The position numbers and the translations under genes were made by a program. 7,975 bases of DNA, from positions 1 to 7,975 of the forward strand of contig JALXFQ010000074.1 in assembly GCA_027067235.1 (NCBI GenBank), in the 5' to 3' direction. Source of the DNA: Gammaproteobacteria bacterium (GTDB taxonomy: Bacteria > Pseudomonadota > Gammaproteobacteria > QOAV01). The notes beneath the pieces were generated by a model that saw only the letters and a list, made by a program, of their open reading frames with translations, did no database searches and was not told the origin of the DNA. Shown piece after piece: positions 1 to 7,020 of the stretch; position 1 is the stretch's first letter; every line of letters begins with the position of its first letter.

Positions 1-2124
1 GAAGCGCGATTTTTTCAGATCCACGCCAAGACCGTACTTGCCGGATTCGTAGGCATTGGCGAGGAATTCCTGGGCACGCAAATGACCTTTGGCCGCCGCT
101 CTTTCGATCCAGTAAATACCCTGCTCGGCGTTTTTGTCAACGCCCTGGCCGGACAGATACAGCAGACCCAGATTGAACTGGGCACGGAACTCGCCCTGCT
201 CGGCGGCGCTGCGGTACCAGCTCAGCGCCTGCCTGAAATCCTGGGTCACGCCCCAGCCACTTTCGTACATGAATCCGAGGTTGTACTGTGCTTCCTTGAC
301 CCCGTCTTCGGCCAGCGGCCGCCACATACGGTAGGCGCTGACATAATCACCCACCATGAACGAAGTCTGGCCGGCGCGCAGTATCTTTTTCACCTGCGCT
401 GGCGAGGCCCGGCGCGTTGCCGCCGGCGCCCGCCGCGACACTGCAGCAGTACCCGCCCTGGCAAGCCGGGTTTTTTCCCGGGTTGTCGCGGAGGCCTGCG
501 TAACCACTGCGGCTGGTTTGGTCTGGCGGTCTTTCCCGGACGCCTGCGTGGCCTTTTCTGCCGCCTGCATGGCGGGCGGTCGCGCAATCCTGTTCCCCTC
601 GCTCGGCGCGGGTTTTACTGGCGCGATGACGGCTTTGCTACTGACCGCCGCGGCCGGCGTCTTGCTGCGGCTGGGTAATTCCGGAGACCTGCCAGACGCT
701 GTCGCGACCGGCGCACTGACAGCGGCCTCGCGTTCGCGCCTGACCGCCGCCAGACGCCGAACCCAGGGCTGTGCCGCCTGCACGCCGGCAGGCAATTGCC
801 GCACCGCGCGTTGCGCCGCCAGCATGTCCCGGAACTCGCCATAAACGGCCCGGTACCAGGGCCTGCCCTTGCGCCGGGTGCGGTAGACCGTGACACTGTC
901 TTTCAATCCGGTCTTGTCGAGAAACGAACGAACCTGTTTTTCCGTTGGCGCGGAATAGACCTGAATGGTGAACTGCGCCGGCCGGGTCGGAGACGGCGGC
1001 CGCGACGCCGCTGGTGCTGTCGCCGGTTTTGCGGGTTTTTCAGGACTTGCCGCAGCGACTGACGTCGCTGGCGCAGCTTGCGCATCCGGCTCGGCTTTTC
1101 CGGCCCTGGCCGAAGGCCCTGCAGCTTGCGCCGGTGTAGCCGCTTGTGCCGACTGGCTGCTGCGTAACTCCTCCTGAATGCCCGCCAGCTTGCGTATCCA
1201 GGGCGACCAGCCCCTGAGCTCCGGACTCAACTTGCGCACGGCCGCGCCGGCTTGCAGATAACTTGGGTAGGAACCCATCACCACCCGGTACAGAGTCTTG
1301 TCGCCAGCGCGGTAACGGTAATAGGCGATGGTATCCGGCACTGGATGGCTGCTGATGAATTCCAGTATGGCGGCCTTGCTCGGGTTGGCATACAGTTGCA
1401 CCGTATAATGCCCGGCCGGCTGATTCAGCAGCCAGTCCTGCGAGCGAATATCGCCGCTGTTACCCTGCTCCGCGTTGCTCACCGCCGGCGCGGGTTGCTG
1501 CAAGTCCGCCGTTTTTGCCGTTTTCCCGCCAAGCGGTATCAGCGCTTTCTTGCGGCCGTCCGTCGTCTTCTGCAATGTCTTATCGCTGGCGTCCTTTTGC
1601 TTGTCCATGTCCGCCAGCCGGGCCAGCACCGCAGCGGCTGCCTTGTCGCCCTGCTGCGCCGCCCGGCTGTACCAGGAACGCGCCAGTTCGACGTTCTTGT
1701 CCACGCCCTTGCCGTAGTAATACATGCTGGCCAGATTGTACTGGGCGCGCGCGTAACCGGCTTCGGCGGCGTTGCGCCACCATTCCACCGCCTTGATATC
1801 ATCCTGCGGCACGCCGATGCCGTTCTTGTAGGCCACGCCCAGATTGTACTGCGCCTCGACATTGCCCTGGCGCGCAGCCTCGTCGAACCAGCGCGCGGCG
1901 GCCTGCGGATCCTTTTTGACGCCCAGGCCGGAATTGAACATGGCGCCCAGATAGAACTGCGCTTCCGCATTGCCCGCCTGCGCCTCGGGTTGCCAGAGTC
2001 TTACCGCAGTTTCATAATCGCCTTTGGCGTAGGCATCCAGCGCTTTCTGATCGGCATGAACCGGCGCGCCGATCAGGCTGGCGAAACACAGGGTAATCAC
2101 TGCACATCGTCGGAGAAATGACAT
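1..2124 (-). CDS. Exported Sel1-repeat / double SPOR-domain protein (3' end outside window)
   Basis: The frame is open from an ATG at 2124 to the left edge (708 codons, no stop), so the C-terminus is missing. Residues 1-24 form a signal peptide: two arginines, a hydrophobic stretch, and a probable cut after P-V-H-A. There is no lipobox. Residues about 27-168 carry Sel1-like (TPR-type) repeats, with recurring A-Q-Y-N-L-G and G-x-G-V signatures. Two SPOR-like domains follow, about 239-314 and 385-459, each opening with a beta-strand pattern (HYTVQLY, FTIQVYS) and ending W-(I/V)-R-(K/R)-L-A. Ala/Pro-rich linkers lie at 315-384 and 460-577. A second Sel1 block runs from about 578 to the edge. SPOR domains are known to bind denuded peptidoglycan, often at the septum, and Sel1 repeats mediate protein contacts. 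A periplasmic or envelope role in cell-wall remodelling or division is therefore inferred, but the exact function is unknown. No clear ribosome binding site precedes the ATG; the signal peptide supports this start. Confidence 0.9.
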   Translation of the reverse strand, partial: MSFLRRCAVITLCFASLIGAPVHADQKALDAYAKGDYETAVRLWQPEAQAGNAEAQFYLGAMFNSGLGVKKDPQAAARWFDEAARQGNVEAQYNLGVAYKNGIGVPQDDIKAVEWWRNAAEAGYARAQYNLASMYYYGKGVDKNVELARSWYSRAAQQGDKAAAAVLARLADMDKQKDASDKTLQKTTDGRKKALIPLGGKTAKTADLQQPAPAVSNAEQGNSGDIRSQDWLLNQPAGHYTVQLYANPSKAAILEFISSHPVPDTIAYYRYRAGDKTLYRVVMGSYPSYLQAGAAVRKLSPELRGWSPWIRKLAGIQEELRSSQSAQAATPAQAAGPSARAGKAEPDAQAAPATSVAAASPEKPAKPATAPAASRPPSPTRPAQFTIQVYSAPTEKQVRSFLDKTGLKDSVTVYRTRRKGRPWYRAVYGEFRDMLAAQRAVRQLPAGVQAAQPWVRRLAAVRREREAAVSAPVATASGRSPELPSRSKTPAAAVSSKAVIAPVKPAPSEGNRIARPPAMQAAEKATQASGKDRQTKPAAVVTQASATTREKTRLARAGTAAVSRRAPAATRRASPAQVKKILRAGQTSFMVGDYVSAYRMWRPLAEDGVKEAQYNLGFMYESGWGVTQDFRQALSWYRSAAEQGEFRAQFNLGLLYLSGQGVDKNAEQGIYWIERAAAKGHLRAQEFLANAYESGKYGLGVDLKKSRF

Positions 2125-2155
2125 AAGCGGTATCAAAGCGAGCTGGTAATGCCCT

Positions 2156-2185
2156 ATTATCGGCAACTTGGGGTGTGTGATACAA
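2156..2185 (-). promoter_or_regulatory. Predicted sigma-70 promoter for the Sel1/SPOR gene
   Basis: On the minus strand, TTGTAT (2185-2180) and GATAAT (2161-2156) are separated by 18 bases. The -10 matches the consensus at five of six positions and the -35 at only three. Transcription would begin about 25 bases before the ATG at 2124. The 78-base gap after the upstream ThiF/MoeB-like gene fits a separate promoter, although co-transcription is not excluded. Confidence 0.4.
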
Positions 2186-2202
2186 GTAATTTATTCACTC
2201 AT

Positions 2203-2961
2203 TCAGAGGCTTTGCGGTGTATCCGCTGCGCACACCGGGCATCCGGCGTTCCTGCCCAGTTTGAGACTGCGCCAGTCCATGCGCCTTGCGTCGAACAACA
2301 GCAAGCGGCCCACCAGCGCGGGTTTTCCCAGCAATACGTTAACTGTTTCCTGCGCCTGCATCGTACCGATCACGCCCACCAGCGGCGCCACCACGCCTTC
2401 CAGCGCACAGTTGGCGCCGTCGCTGCCATCGTCCTGATACAGGCAACGATAGCAGGGGCTGCCCGCCACGCCGGCATCGAACGTCGCCAGTTGTCCGTCC
2501 CAGCGGATCGCCGCGCCGGAAACCAGCGGCGTCTTCGCCTTCCAGGTCATGCGGTTGAGCAGAAAGCGCGTGGGGAAATTGTCCGAGCAGTCCACCACGG
2601 CATCGGCCAGCTCCACCTGCCGGGCCAGCTCCGTCGGGTCCTGTTCATAGGGCAGACAGGTGGTTTCCAGCGCCGGGTTGATGGACGCCAGGCTGCGCCG
2701 GGCGGACTCGGTCTTCAGCTCGCCGATGTCCGCGTGGCCGTGAATGATCTGGCGCTGCAGGTTGGACGGCTCCACGCGGTCATAATCCGCCAACGCCAGA
2801 TGGCCCACGCCGGCCGCAGCCAGATACAGCGCCACCGGCGAACCAAGGCCGCCCATGCCGATAATCAGCACGCGCGAATCCAGCAGGCGCTGCTGGCCCG
2901 CTGCGCCGATTTCCGGCAACCGGATATGCCGCGCGTAACGCTCGGCTGTCATCTTGTCCAT
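2203..2961 (-). CDS. ThiF/MoeB/HesA-family E1-like adenylyltransferase
   Basis: This 252-residue protein has the length usual for MoeB and ThiF (about 250). It should use ATP to adenylate the C-terminal Gly-Gly of a small sulfur-carrier protein (MoaD or ThiS type) in the cytoplasm. Visible motifs, in order: a Rossmann ATP-binding loop G-M-G-G-L-G at 35-40; D59-x-D61 and S-N-L-Q-R-Q at 66-71, including the arginine finger R70; K83; D124-C-S-D127, the Mg/ATP aspartate region; Zn ligands C170-x-x-C173 and C241-x-x-C244; and C185 in N-C-A-L-E-G-V, at the place of the family's conserved cysteine. The C-terminal W-R-S-L and C-P-V-C resemble ThiF, while the central region fits either family, so I leave the symbol open. 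No thiS, thiG, moaD or moaE is nearby. The ATG at 2961 is chosen because it is preceded by a G-rich GGGGTG; an internal ATG at 2952 is the alternative. Confidence 0.9.
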   Translation of the reverse strand: MDKMTAERYARHIRLPEIGAAGQQRLLDSRVLIIGMGGLGSPVALYLAAAGVGHLALADYDRVEPSNLQRQIIHGHADIGELKTESARRSLASINPALETTCLPYEQDPTELARQVELADAVVDCSDNFPTRFLLNRMTWKAKTPLVSGAAIRWDGQLATFDAGVAGSPCYRCLYQDDGSDGANCALEGVVAPLVGVIGTMQAQETVNVLLGKPALVGRLLLFDARRMDWRSLKLGRNAGCPVCAADTPQSL

Positions 2962-2988
2962 GGCGCACCCCGGGGTATGAATGGCGGC

Positions 2989-3017
2989 AATATTTCACCG
3001 CGCCGGCAAAAAGTCCA
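2989..3017 (-). promoter_or_regulatory. Possible promoter for the ThiF/MoeB-like gene
   Basis: Minus-strand TGGACT (3017-3012) and AATATT (2994-2989) have a 17-base spacer, and each matches four of six consensus positions. It lies between a possible metR terminator and the ATG at 2961. The placement is sensible but the sequence support is modest. Confidence 0.3.
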
Positions 3018-3041
3018 GCCCGGGCGGCCGGCGGCATGCTG

Positions 3042-3078
3042 AAAAAACCATCCGCACGGCGCAAACCGGCTGCCGCGG
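3042..3078 (-). terminator. Possible Rho-independent terminator of metR
   Basis: Read on the minus strand just after the metR stop, CCGCGGC (3078-3072) can pair with GCC and GCGG (3060-3052) across a 2-base bulge, giving a 7-bp GC-rich stem with an 11-base loop. After a short ATGG spacer, a run of six T follows (3047-3042). The bulge and spacer make it imperfect. Confidence 0.4.
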
Positions 3079-3099
3079 TACCGCATCATCAACAGCCGC

Positions 3100-3999
3100 T
3101 CAACGGAAACTCTGCCGCGCCAGGTTCTGGCCGATCTGCACGAAGCGCTGCATGTAATTCAGCTCGCGGTCGCTGACCCGCATCGCCATGTACAGCTTCT
3201 TGCGCATGCGCCGCCGCCCGAGCGACACCATCACCAGCGGCAGGCGATCCGCGGCATTGCGCGCCAGCCATTCCGGCAACACACACACGCCGCGGCCGAG
3301 CGCCACCAATTGCAGCATCAGTTCCAGCGATTCCAGCTCCCGAAGCTTTGCCGGCTCCATGCCCGCCGGGCGGAAGAACCGGGTCATCACGTCGAGCCGC
3401 TCCAGCGGCACCGGAAAACTCAGCAGGGTTTCGTTGACCAGCATCTGCGGGGTCACTGTTTTGCGCCCGGCCAGCGCGTGATCGACGGAAACCACCAGCA
3501 CCAGTTCGTATTCGGCAATGGCTTCGTACCACAACTGGTCATTGCGCACCGGGTCCGGCGTTACCAGCAGATCAATATGCTGGCTCAGCAATCCGTCCAG
3601 GCCGGAAAACCGGAATTTGTTGATAATGTCGATATCCACCTCCGGCATCTGCAGCAGAAACTCGCCAACGACGCCGGTGAGCCATTCATAACAGGGATAA
3701 CACTCGACGCCGATGCGCAAATTGCCCTGCCGCCCCTCGGCGTAGGCTTTCAGGGTCAGCTCGGCCTGCTGCAACACCGGCAGCACCTGCTGCGCCGTCT
3801 CCAGCATCAGCCGTCCGGCGCGGGTCAGACGCAGATTGCGGCCCTGTTTTTCCCACAGCGCCAGCCCCGCCCGCTTTTCCAGTTCGCGAATCTGGTGCGA
3901 CAACGCCGACTGGCTGAGACACAGGGCGCGGGCTGCTTCGGTAAGCGTGCCGTGGCGCTCCAGAGCGTCGAAAATGCGTAAATGGCCGTGCTCGATCAT
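3100..3999 (-). CDS. metR: MetR, LysR-type regulator of methionine biosynthesis
   Basis: This 299-residue protein has the standard LysR-type length. Residues about 7-60 form the winged helix-turn-helix, with the recognition segment S-Q-S-A-L-S-H-Q at 29-36 and E-L-E-K at 39-42, followed by a linker helix. The effector domain begins near 92 and carries I-G-V-E-C-Y-P-C-Y-E-W-L (96-107), closely matching I-A-I-E-C-H-S-C-I-Q-W-L as I recall it from E. coli MetR. The N-terminal M-I-E-x-x-H-L also matches. MetR is known to use homocysteine as co-effector and to activate metE; the divergent metE gene starts only 95 bases away, which settles the identity. It should bind DNA as a LysR-type oligomer in the cytoplasm and probably represses itself, as the family usually does. 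The ATG at 3999 is fixed by an in-frame TAA two codons upstream. No strong ribosome binding site is seen close to it. Confidence 0.95.
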   Translation of the reverse strand: MIEHGHLRIFDALERHGTLTEAARALCLSQSALSHQIRELEKRAGLALWEKQGRNLRLTRAGRLMLETAQQVLPVLQQAELTLKAYAEGRQGNLRIGVECYPCYEWLTGVVGEFLLQMPEVDIDIINKFRFSGLDGLLSQHIDLLVTPDPVRNDQLWYEAIAEYELVLVVSVDHALAGRKTVTPQMLVNETLLSFPVPLERLDVMTRFFRPAGMEPAKLRELESLELMLQLVALGRGVCVLPEWLARNAADRLPLVMVSLGRRRMRKKLYMAMRVSDRELNYMQRFVQIGQNLARQSFR

Positions 4000-4016
4000 T
4001 GATTAGTTTTGCTCAT
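3996..4016 (-). promoter_or_regulatory. Possible 6-codon leader ORF overlapping the metR start
   Basis: Minus-strand ATG at 4016 opens a six-codon frame (M-S-K-T-N-Q). Its TGA overlaps the metR start codon as ATGA. A GAG lies 7 bases before its ATG, whereas metR itself lacks a good ribosome binding site. Translational coupling is therefore conceivable, but such a short frame can easily arise by chance. Confidence 0.2.
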
Positions 4017-4035
4017 CCTTAATCTCTTTTTAATC

Positions 4036-4065
4036 ATTATTCATCATGTTTTGCCGAAAGTACAA
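4036..4065 (-). promoter_or_regulatory. Predicted metR promoter
   Basis: Minus-strand TTGTAC (4065-4060) and AATAAT (4041-4036) are separated by 18 bases. The -10 matches five of six consensus positions. It overlaps the metE -10 on the other strand, so the two genes would compete for polymerase, consistent with MetR autoregulation. Confidence 0.35.
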
Positions 4066-4066
4066 T
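4038..4066 (+). promoter_or_regulatory. Predicted metE promoter
   Basis: The -10 TACAAT (4061-4066) matches five of six positions. At 17 bases upstream the -35 position holds TATTCA (4038-4043), only three of six, which fits a promoter that needs an activator such as MetR. Confidence 0.4.
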
Positions 4067-4079
4067 GCGCCAAATTTCT

Positions 4080-4083
4080 GGAG
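4080..4083 (+). promoter_or_regulatory. Ribosome binding site deciding the metE start
   Basis: GGAG, within CTGGAGA, lies 11 bases before the ATG at 4095. An in-frame ATG at 4065 is upstream of this site, overlaps the predicted -10, and would add ten residues absent from known MetE proteins. The start at 4095 is therefore preferred. Confidence 0.7.
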
Positions 4084-4094
4084 AAAACAGCATC

Positions 4095-6386
4095 ATGATC
4101 ACCATCCACAGTCTCGGCTTCCCCCGCATTGGCAAGAAACGCGAACTGAAATTCGCCCTGGAAAAGTTCTGGCGTGGCGACATCACGCAGCAACAACTGG
4201 AACAGACCGGCAGGCAACTGCGTCAACAGAACTGGCGCGAGCAGTCGGCTCTGGACCTGGCACCGGTGGGCGACTTTTCTTTTTATGACCAGATACTCGA
4301 CGCCAGTTTCCTGTTCGGCAACCACCCCGCCCGGGTACGCGACCTGGGTGGAGATGACCTGGCCAATTATTTCCGCGTGGCCCGCGGTCGCGCCCACACC
4401 CATGAGCACGAATGCGCCTGCGTGCAGGCCGGTGAAATGACCAAATGGTTCGACACCAACTACCATTATATCGTGCCCGAATTCAGCGCCGACACGCGCT
4501 TCAACCTGCATGCCGACGCCTTGCTGGAGCAGGTGCGCGAAGCGCAGGCGGCCGGAGTCGTTGCAAAACCGGTTCTGGTCGGGCCGGTGACCTATCTGTG
4601 GCTGGGTAAAAGCCAGGACCACAGCGACCGGCTGACTCTGCTGGAGCCGTTGCTGGCGGTGTATCTGCAACTGCTGTCCAAACTGGCCGCCGCCGGCGTG
4701 GAGTGGGTGCAGATCGACGAGCCGATACTGGTCACCGAGCTGGACGCGAGCTGGCGTCAGGCCCTGAACCACGCCTGCCACCAACTGAAAAGCGCACCGC
4801 TGAAGCTGCTGCTGGCCACGTATTTCGGCGAACTGCAGGAGAACCTGCAACTGGCCTGCGAGCTGCCGGTGGACGGTCTGCATATCGACGCCATCAATGG
4901 CCGCGACGAAGTCGCCCGCATAGCCGACTGGCTGCCCGGCCACAAGGTGCTGTCGGTGGGCGTCATCAACGGCCGTAATATCTGGAAAACCGATCTGACC
5001 GCCACGCTGGTCTGGCTCGAGCCTCTGCACCAGCGGCTCGGCCAGCGACTGTGGCTGGCGCCGTCCTGTTCTCTGCTGCATGTGCCGGTGGACCTGGCCA
5101 GCGAACAGAAACTGGATGACGAGATAAAACAGTGGCTGGCCTTCGCCGTGCAAAAACTGGATGAGCTGCGCATCCTCGCCACGGCGCTGAACGAAGGACG
5201 CGCGGCTGTGGCCGACGAACTGGCGCAAAACGCCGCTGCCGTGAACAGCCGCCGCCAATCCGGCCGCATCCACCGGCCGGCGGTGAAGCAGCGCGTGGCC
5301 GAAATCACCGCCGCCATGGGGCAGCGCCTGGCTCCCTATGCCGAACGCAGCAAACAACAGCGCAACAAGTTCCGGCTGCCGCTATACCCCACCACCACCA
5401 TCGGCTCGTTCCCGCAAACCGCCGAAATCCGCAAGGCACGGCGCGATTACCGCGTCGGCGAACTGGGCGCTGATGACTATCGCCGCATCATGCGGGACGA
5501 AATCGCCCATTGCGTACACCAGCAGGAAGCCCTGGGGCTGGACGTGCTGGTGCATGGCGAGCCGGAACGCAACGACATGGTGGAATATTTTGGCGAACAA
5601 CTCGACGGCTATGCCTTCAGCCAGCACGGCTGGGTACAGTCCTACGGCTCGCGCTGCGTCAAGCCGCCGATACTGTTTGGCGATATATCCCGCCCCCGCG
5701 CCATGACCGTGGACTGGATAAGCTGGGCCAGATCACTCACCGACAAACCCATGAAAGGCATGCTCACCGGCCCCGCCACCATGCTCAACTGGTCATTCGT
5801 GCGTGACGACCAACCGCGTTCGCAAACCTGCCTGCAACTGTCTCTGGCCATACGTGACGAGGTGCTCGATCTGGAGAAAGCCGGTATCGACATGATCCAG
5901 ATAGACGAAGCGGCATTACGTGAAGGCCTGCCCCTGCGCCGCTCACAGTGGCAAGACTATCTCGACTGGGCAATACAGGCATTCCGTATCAGCGCCAATG
6001 GCGTACGCAATGACACCCAGATCCACACCCACATGTGCTATTCCGAATTCAACGACATCATGCCCGCCATCGCCGACATGGACGCCGACGTCATCACCAT
6101 CGAGACTTCGCGTTCAAACATGGAACTGCTGGCCGCTTTCGAGGCATTCGAATACCCCAACGAAATCGGACCCGGCGTCTACGACATACACTCGCCGAAT
6201 ATCCCCGACGTGGATGCCATCGTGGCGCTGATGAAAAAAGCCGCTGAACACATCCCCCCGGAGCGCCTCTGGGTAAATCCCGATTGCGGCCTGAAAACCC
6301 GCAACTGGGAAGAAGTGCTGCCGGCCCTGACCAACATGGTCACCGCCAGCCGCATACTGGCGCAAGATCTGGCGGAAGCTGTGTGA
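4095..6386 (+). CDS. metE: MetE, cobalamin-independent methionine synthase
   Basis: This cytoplasmic enzyme transfers the methyl group of 5-methyltetrahydropteroyltri-glutamate to homocysteine, the last step of methionine synthesis. The protein has 763 residues (E. coli about 753). The N-terminal barrel starts with L-G-F-P-R-I-G-K-K-R-E and contains E-M-T-K-W-F-D-T-N-Y-H-Y and Q-I-D-E-P. The C-terminal catalytic barrel begins near 430 with T-T-I-G-S-F-P-Q-T (I-G-S-F-P at 436-440). The catalytic zinc ligands are all present: H646 and C648 in T-H-M-C, E670 in I-T-I-E-T, and C731 in N-P-D-C-G-L-K, each five positions after the E. coli residue. D-I-H-S-P-N (697-702) is intact, so the enzyme should be active. 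Transcription diverges from metR, implying MetR activation. One oddity is a His/Cys-rich segment at residues 101-109. No canonical terminator was seen after the TGA. Confidence 0.98.
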   Translation: MITIHSLGFPRIGKKRELKFALEKFWRGDITQQQLEQTGRQLRQQNWREQSALDLAPVGDFSFYDQILDASFLFGNHPARVRDLGGDDLANYFRVARGRAHTHEHECACVQAGEMTKWFDTNYHYIVPEFSADTRFNLHADALLEQVREAQAAGVVAKPVLVGPVTYLWLGKSQDHSDRLTLLEPLLAVYLQLLSKLAAAGVEWVQIDEPILVTELDASWRQALNHACHQLKSAPLKLLLATYFGELQENLQLACELPVDGLHIDAINGRDEVARIADWLPGHKVLSVGVINGRNIWKTDLTATLVWLEPLHQRLGQRLWLAPSCSLLHVPVDLASEQKLDDEIKQWLAFAVQKLDELRILATALNEGRAAVADELAQNAAAVNSRRQSGRIHRPAVKQRVAEITAAMGQRLAPYAERSKQQRNKFRLPLYPTTTIGSFPQTAEIRKARRDYRVGELGADDYRRIMRDEIAHCVHQQEALGLDVLVHGEPERNDMVEYFGEQLDGYAFSQHGWVQSYGSRCVKPPILFGDISRPRAMTVDWISWARSLTDKPMKGMLTGPATMLNWSFVRDDQPRSQTCLQLSLAIRDEVLDLEKAGIDMIQIDEAALREGLPLRRSQWQDYLDWAIQAFRISANGVRNDTQIHTHMCYSEFNDIMPAIADMDADVITIETSRSNMELLAAFEAFEYPNEIGPGVYDIHSPNIPDVDAIVALMKKAAEHIPPERLWVNPDCGLKTRNWEEVLPALTNMVTASRILAQDLAEAV

Positions 6387-6551
6387 GGGCAGGACGAAGT
6401 GGCTCTGTTATTTTGGAGCAAGAGAAAGATTAGTACTTTTACGGCTATCTAACGCTTCAAGGGACGTGCCAGGGTGTAGAATAACGCAGTTTTTCGACGT
6501 CCTGATAGTCGATTGCGCATCGCTAAGCCGCAGGGTGACTGGCTGCACAGT
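6387..6551. other. Intergenic region between convergent genes, AT-richer
   Basis: These 165 bases separate metE from the convergent small zinc-protein gene. I see no convincing GC stem followed by T for either gene. It holds an inverted pair GGACGT / ACGTCC about 28 bases apart (starting near 6462 and ending near 6503). It also holds ATCTAAC followed by GCTTCAAG at 6447-6461, which reads as GTTAGAT at its end on the minus strand and recalls an integron attC end (see findings). G+C drops to about 45 % here. Confidence 0.5.
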
Positions 6552-6950
6552 TTACGGCTGGCACACCTTGCACGGACGGTATCCCCGGCGGATTGCATCC
6601 TCCCGGTTTTTGAACGTAATTTCCTGTTCGAATGCCACATGCTTCATCCAGCCGCACGTAGAACGATGAAAGACGTGTTCCCGAACATCGGAGCCCAAAG
6701 TGGCAACATAGCAAACCGGCTGATTGCCGTGCGGTTTAGGAACCAGCGCCACCTCCCTTGCACCACATTCACTACACCAGAAATTTTTCAAGCATGCGCG
6801 AATCTCGTTTAGGCCTGTTTCCCGAACCGGTCTGTGGCAAGCGTCCGCGATTTTCTTCTTCAAGTTATGGTCAACTCTTGATTTATGTCCGCAGCCGGAG
6901 CAGACAACAAACCAGGTTTTTTCCCTGTTAGCCGTCATTTCCCGCACCAT
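6552..6950 (-). CDS. Small two-zinc-site protein: zinc ribbon plus Ada-like metal-binding domain
   Basis: From the ATG at 6950 the product has 132 residues. The first half has C17-x-x-C20 and C59-x-x-C62, a zinc-ribbon-like pairing. The second half has H95-x3-C99 ... C127-x-x-C130 ending in G-Y-R-P-C-K-V-C-Q-P. Spacing and flanking residues closely parallel the Ada N-terminal zinc domain (Cys-x3-Cys ... Cys-x-x-Cys), but histidine replaces the first cysteine. No methyltransferase or nuclease domain is attached, so the function is unknown; nucleic-acid binding is a guess. The frame could begin at TTG 7013 or at ATG 6938. None has a clear ribosome binding site, and 6950 is simply the first ATG. 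G+C of about 46-48 % contrasts with about 68 % in sampled neighbouring genes, suggesting acquisition. It converges on metE and diverges from mtfA. Confidence 0.7.
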   Translation of the reverse strand: MVREMTANREKTWFVVCSGCGHKSRVDHNLKKKIADACHRPVRETGLNEIRACLKNFWCSECGAREVALVPKPHGNQPVCYVATLGSDVREHVFHRSTCGWMKHVAFEQEITFKNREDAIRRGYRPCKVCQP

Positions 6951-7020
6951 AGCGACAGTTTGACAGACGATTCGCCACACGAAATTTCTTTTGTCTCGTA
7001 ACTTCCAGCACAAAACAACC

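Larger units (their letters stand above)
4000..4094. promoter_or_regulatory. Divergent metR-metE control region, likely MetR operator
   Basis: This AT-rich 95-base region separates the two start codons. It contains TTAATC at 4019-4024 and again at 4030-4035, a period of 11 bases (one helical turn), and an inverted near-copy GATTAG at 4001-4006. No clear copy of the enterobacterial MetR box TGAA-N5-TTCA was found; TGAATAATGATTA on the minus strand (4042-4030) is a half match. The repeats sit upstream of the metE promoter, where an activator of the LysR type would be expected. Their assignment to MetR is inference. Confidence 0.55.

Noticed and set aside
1252..2121. A 289-codon open frame on the plus strand
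   Set aside because: It is the complement of the signal peptide, Sel1 and first SPOR region of the minus-strand gene, which has clear domains and continues through the edge.
2125..2202. A terminator between the ThiF/MoeB-like gene and the Sel1/SPOR gene
   Set aside because: Only a weak AT-rich dyad is present (near 2183-2198), with no GC stem or T-run.
2149..3042. A 297-codon open frame on the plus strand
   Set aside because: It is antisense to the ThiF/MoeB-like gene, whose ATP, Mg and zinc motifs are all on the minus strand.
4000..4094. A SAM-type or cobalamin riboswitch upstream of metE
   Set aside because: The leader is too short (start near 4072 to the ATG at 4095) and contains no multi-stem aptamer; a metR neighbour already explains regulation.
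4044..5357. A 437-codon open frame on the minus strand
   Set aside because: It lies entirely opposite metE, whose catalytic motifs are unmistakable. Its product is rich in Gln, His and Arg without any domain, as expected for the antisense of a GC-rich gene.
6438..6559. A 9-base direct repeat TTTACGGCT at 6438-6446 and 6551-6559, like a target-site duplication
   Set aside because: The enclosed 104 bases have no terminal inverted repeats or mobile-element features, and the right copy lies on the stop codon of the zinc-protein gene, so chance is more likely.
6513..6812. A 99-codon plus-strand frame in the AT-rich island
   Set aside because: The opposite frame encodes paired zinc motifs with Ada-like spacing, while this one shows no recognisable motif.
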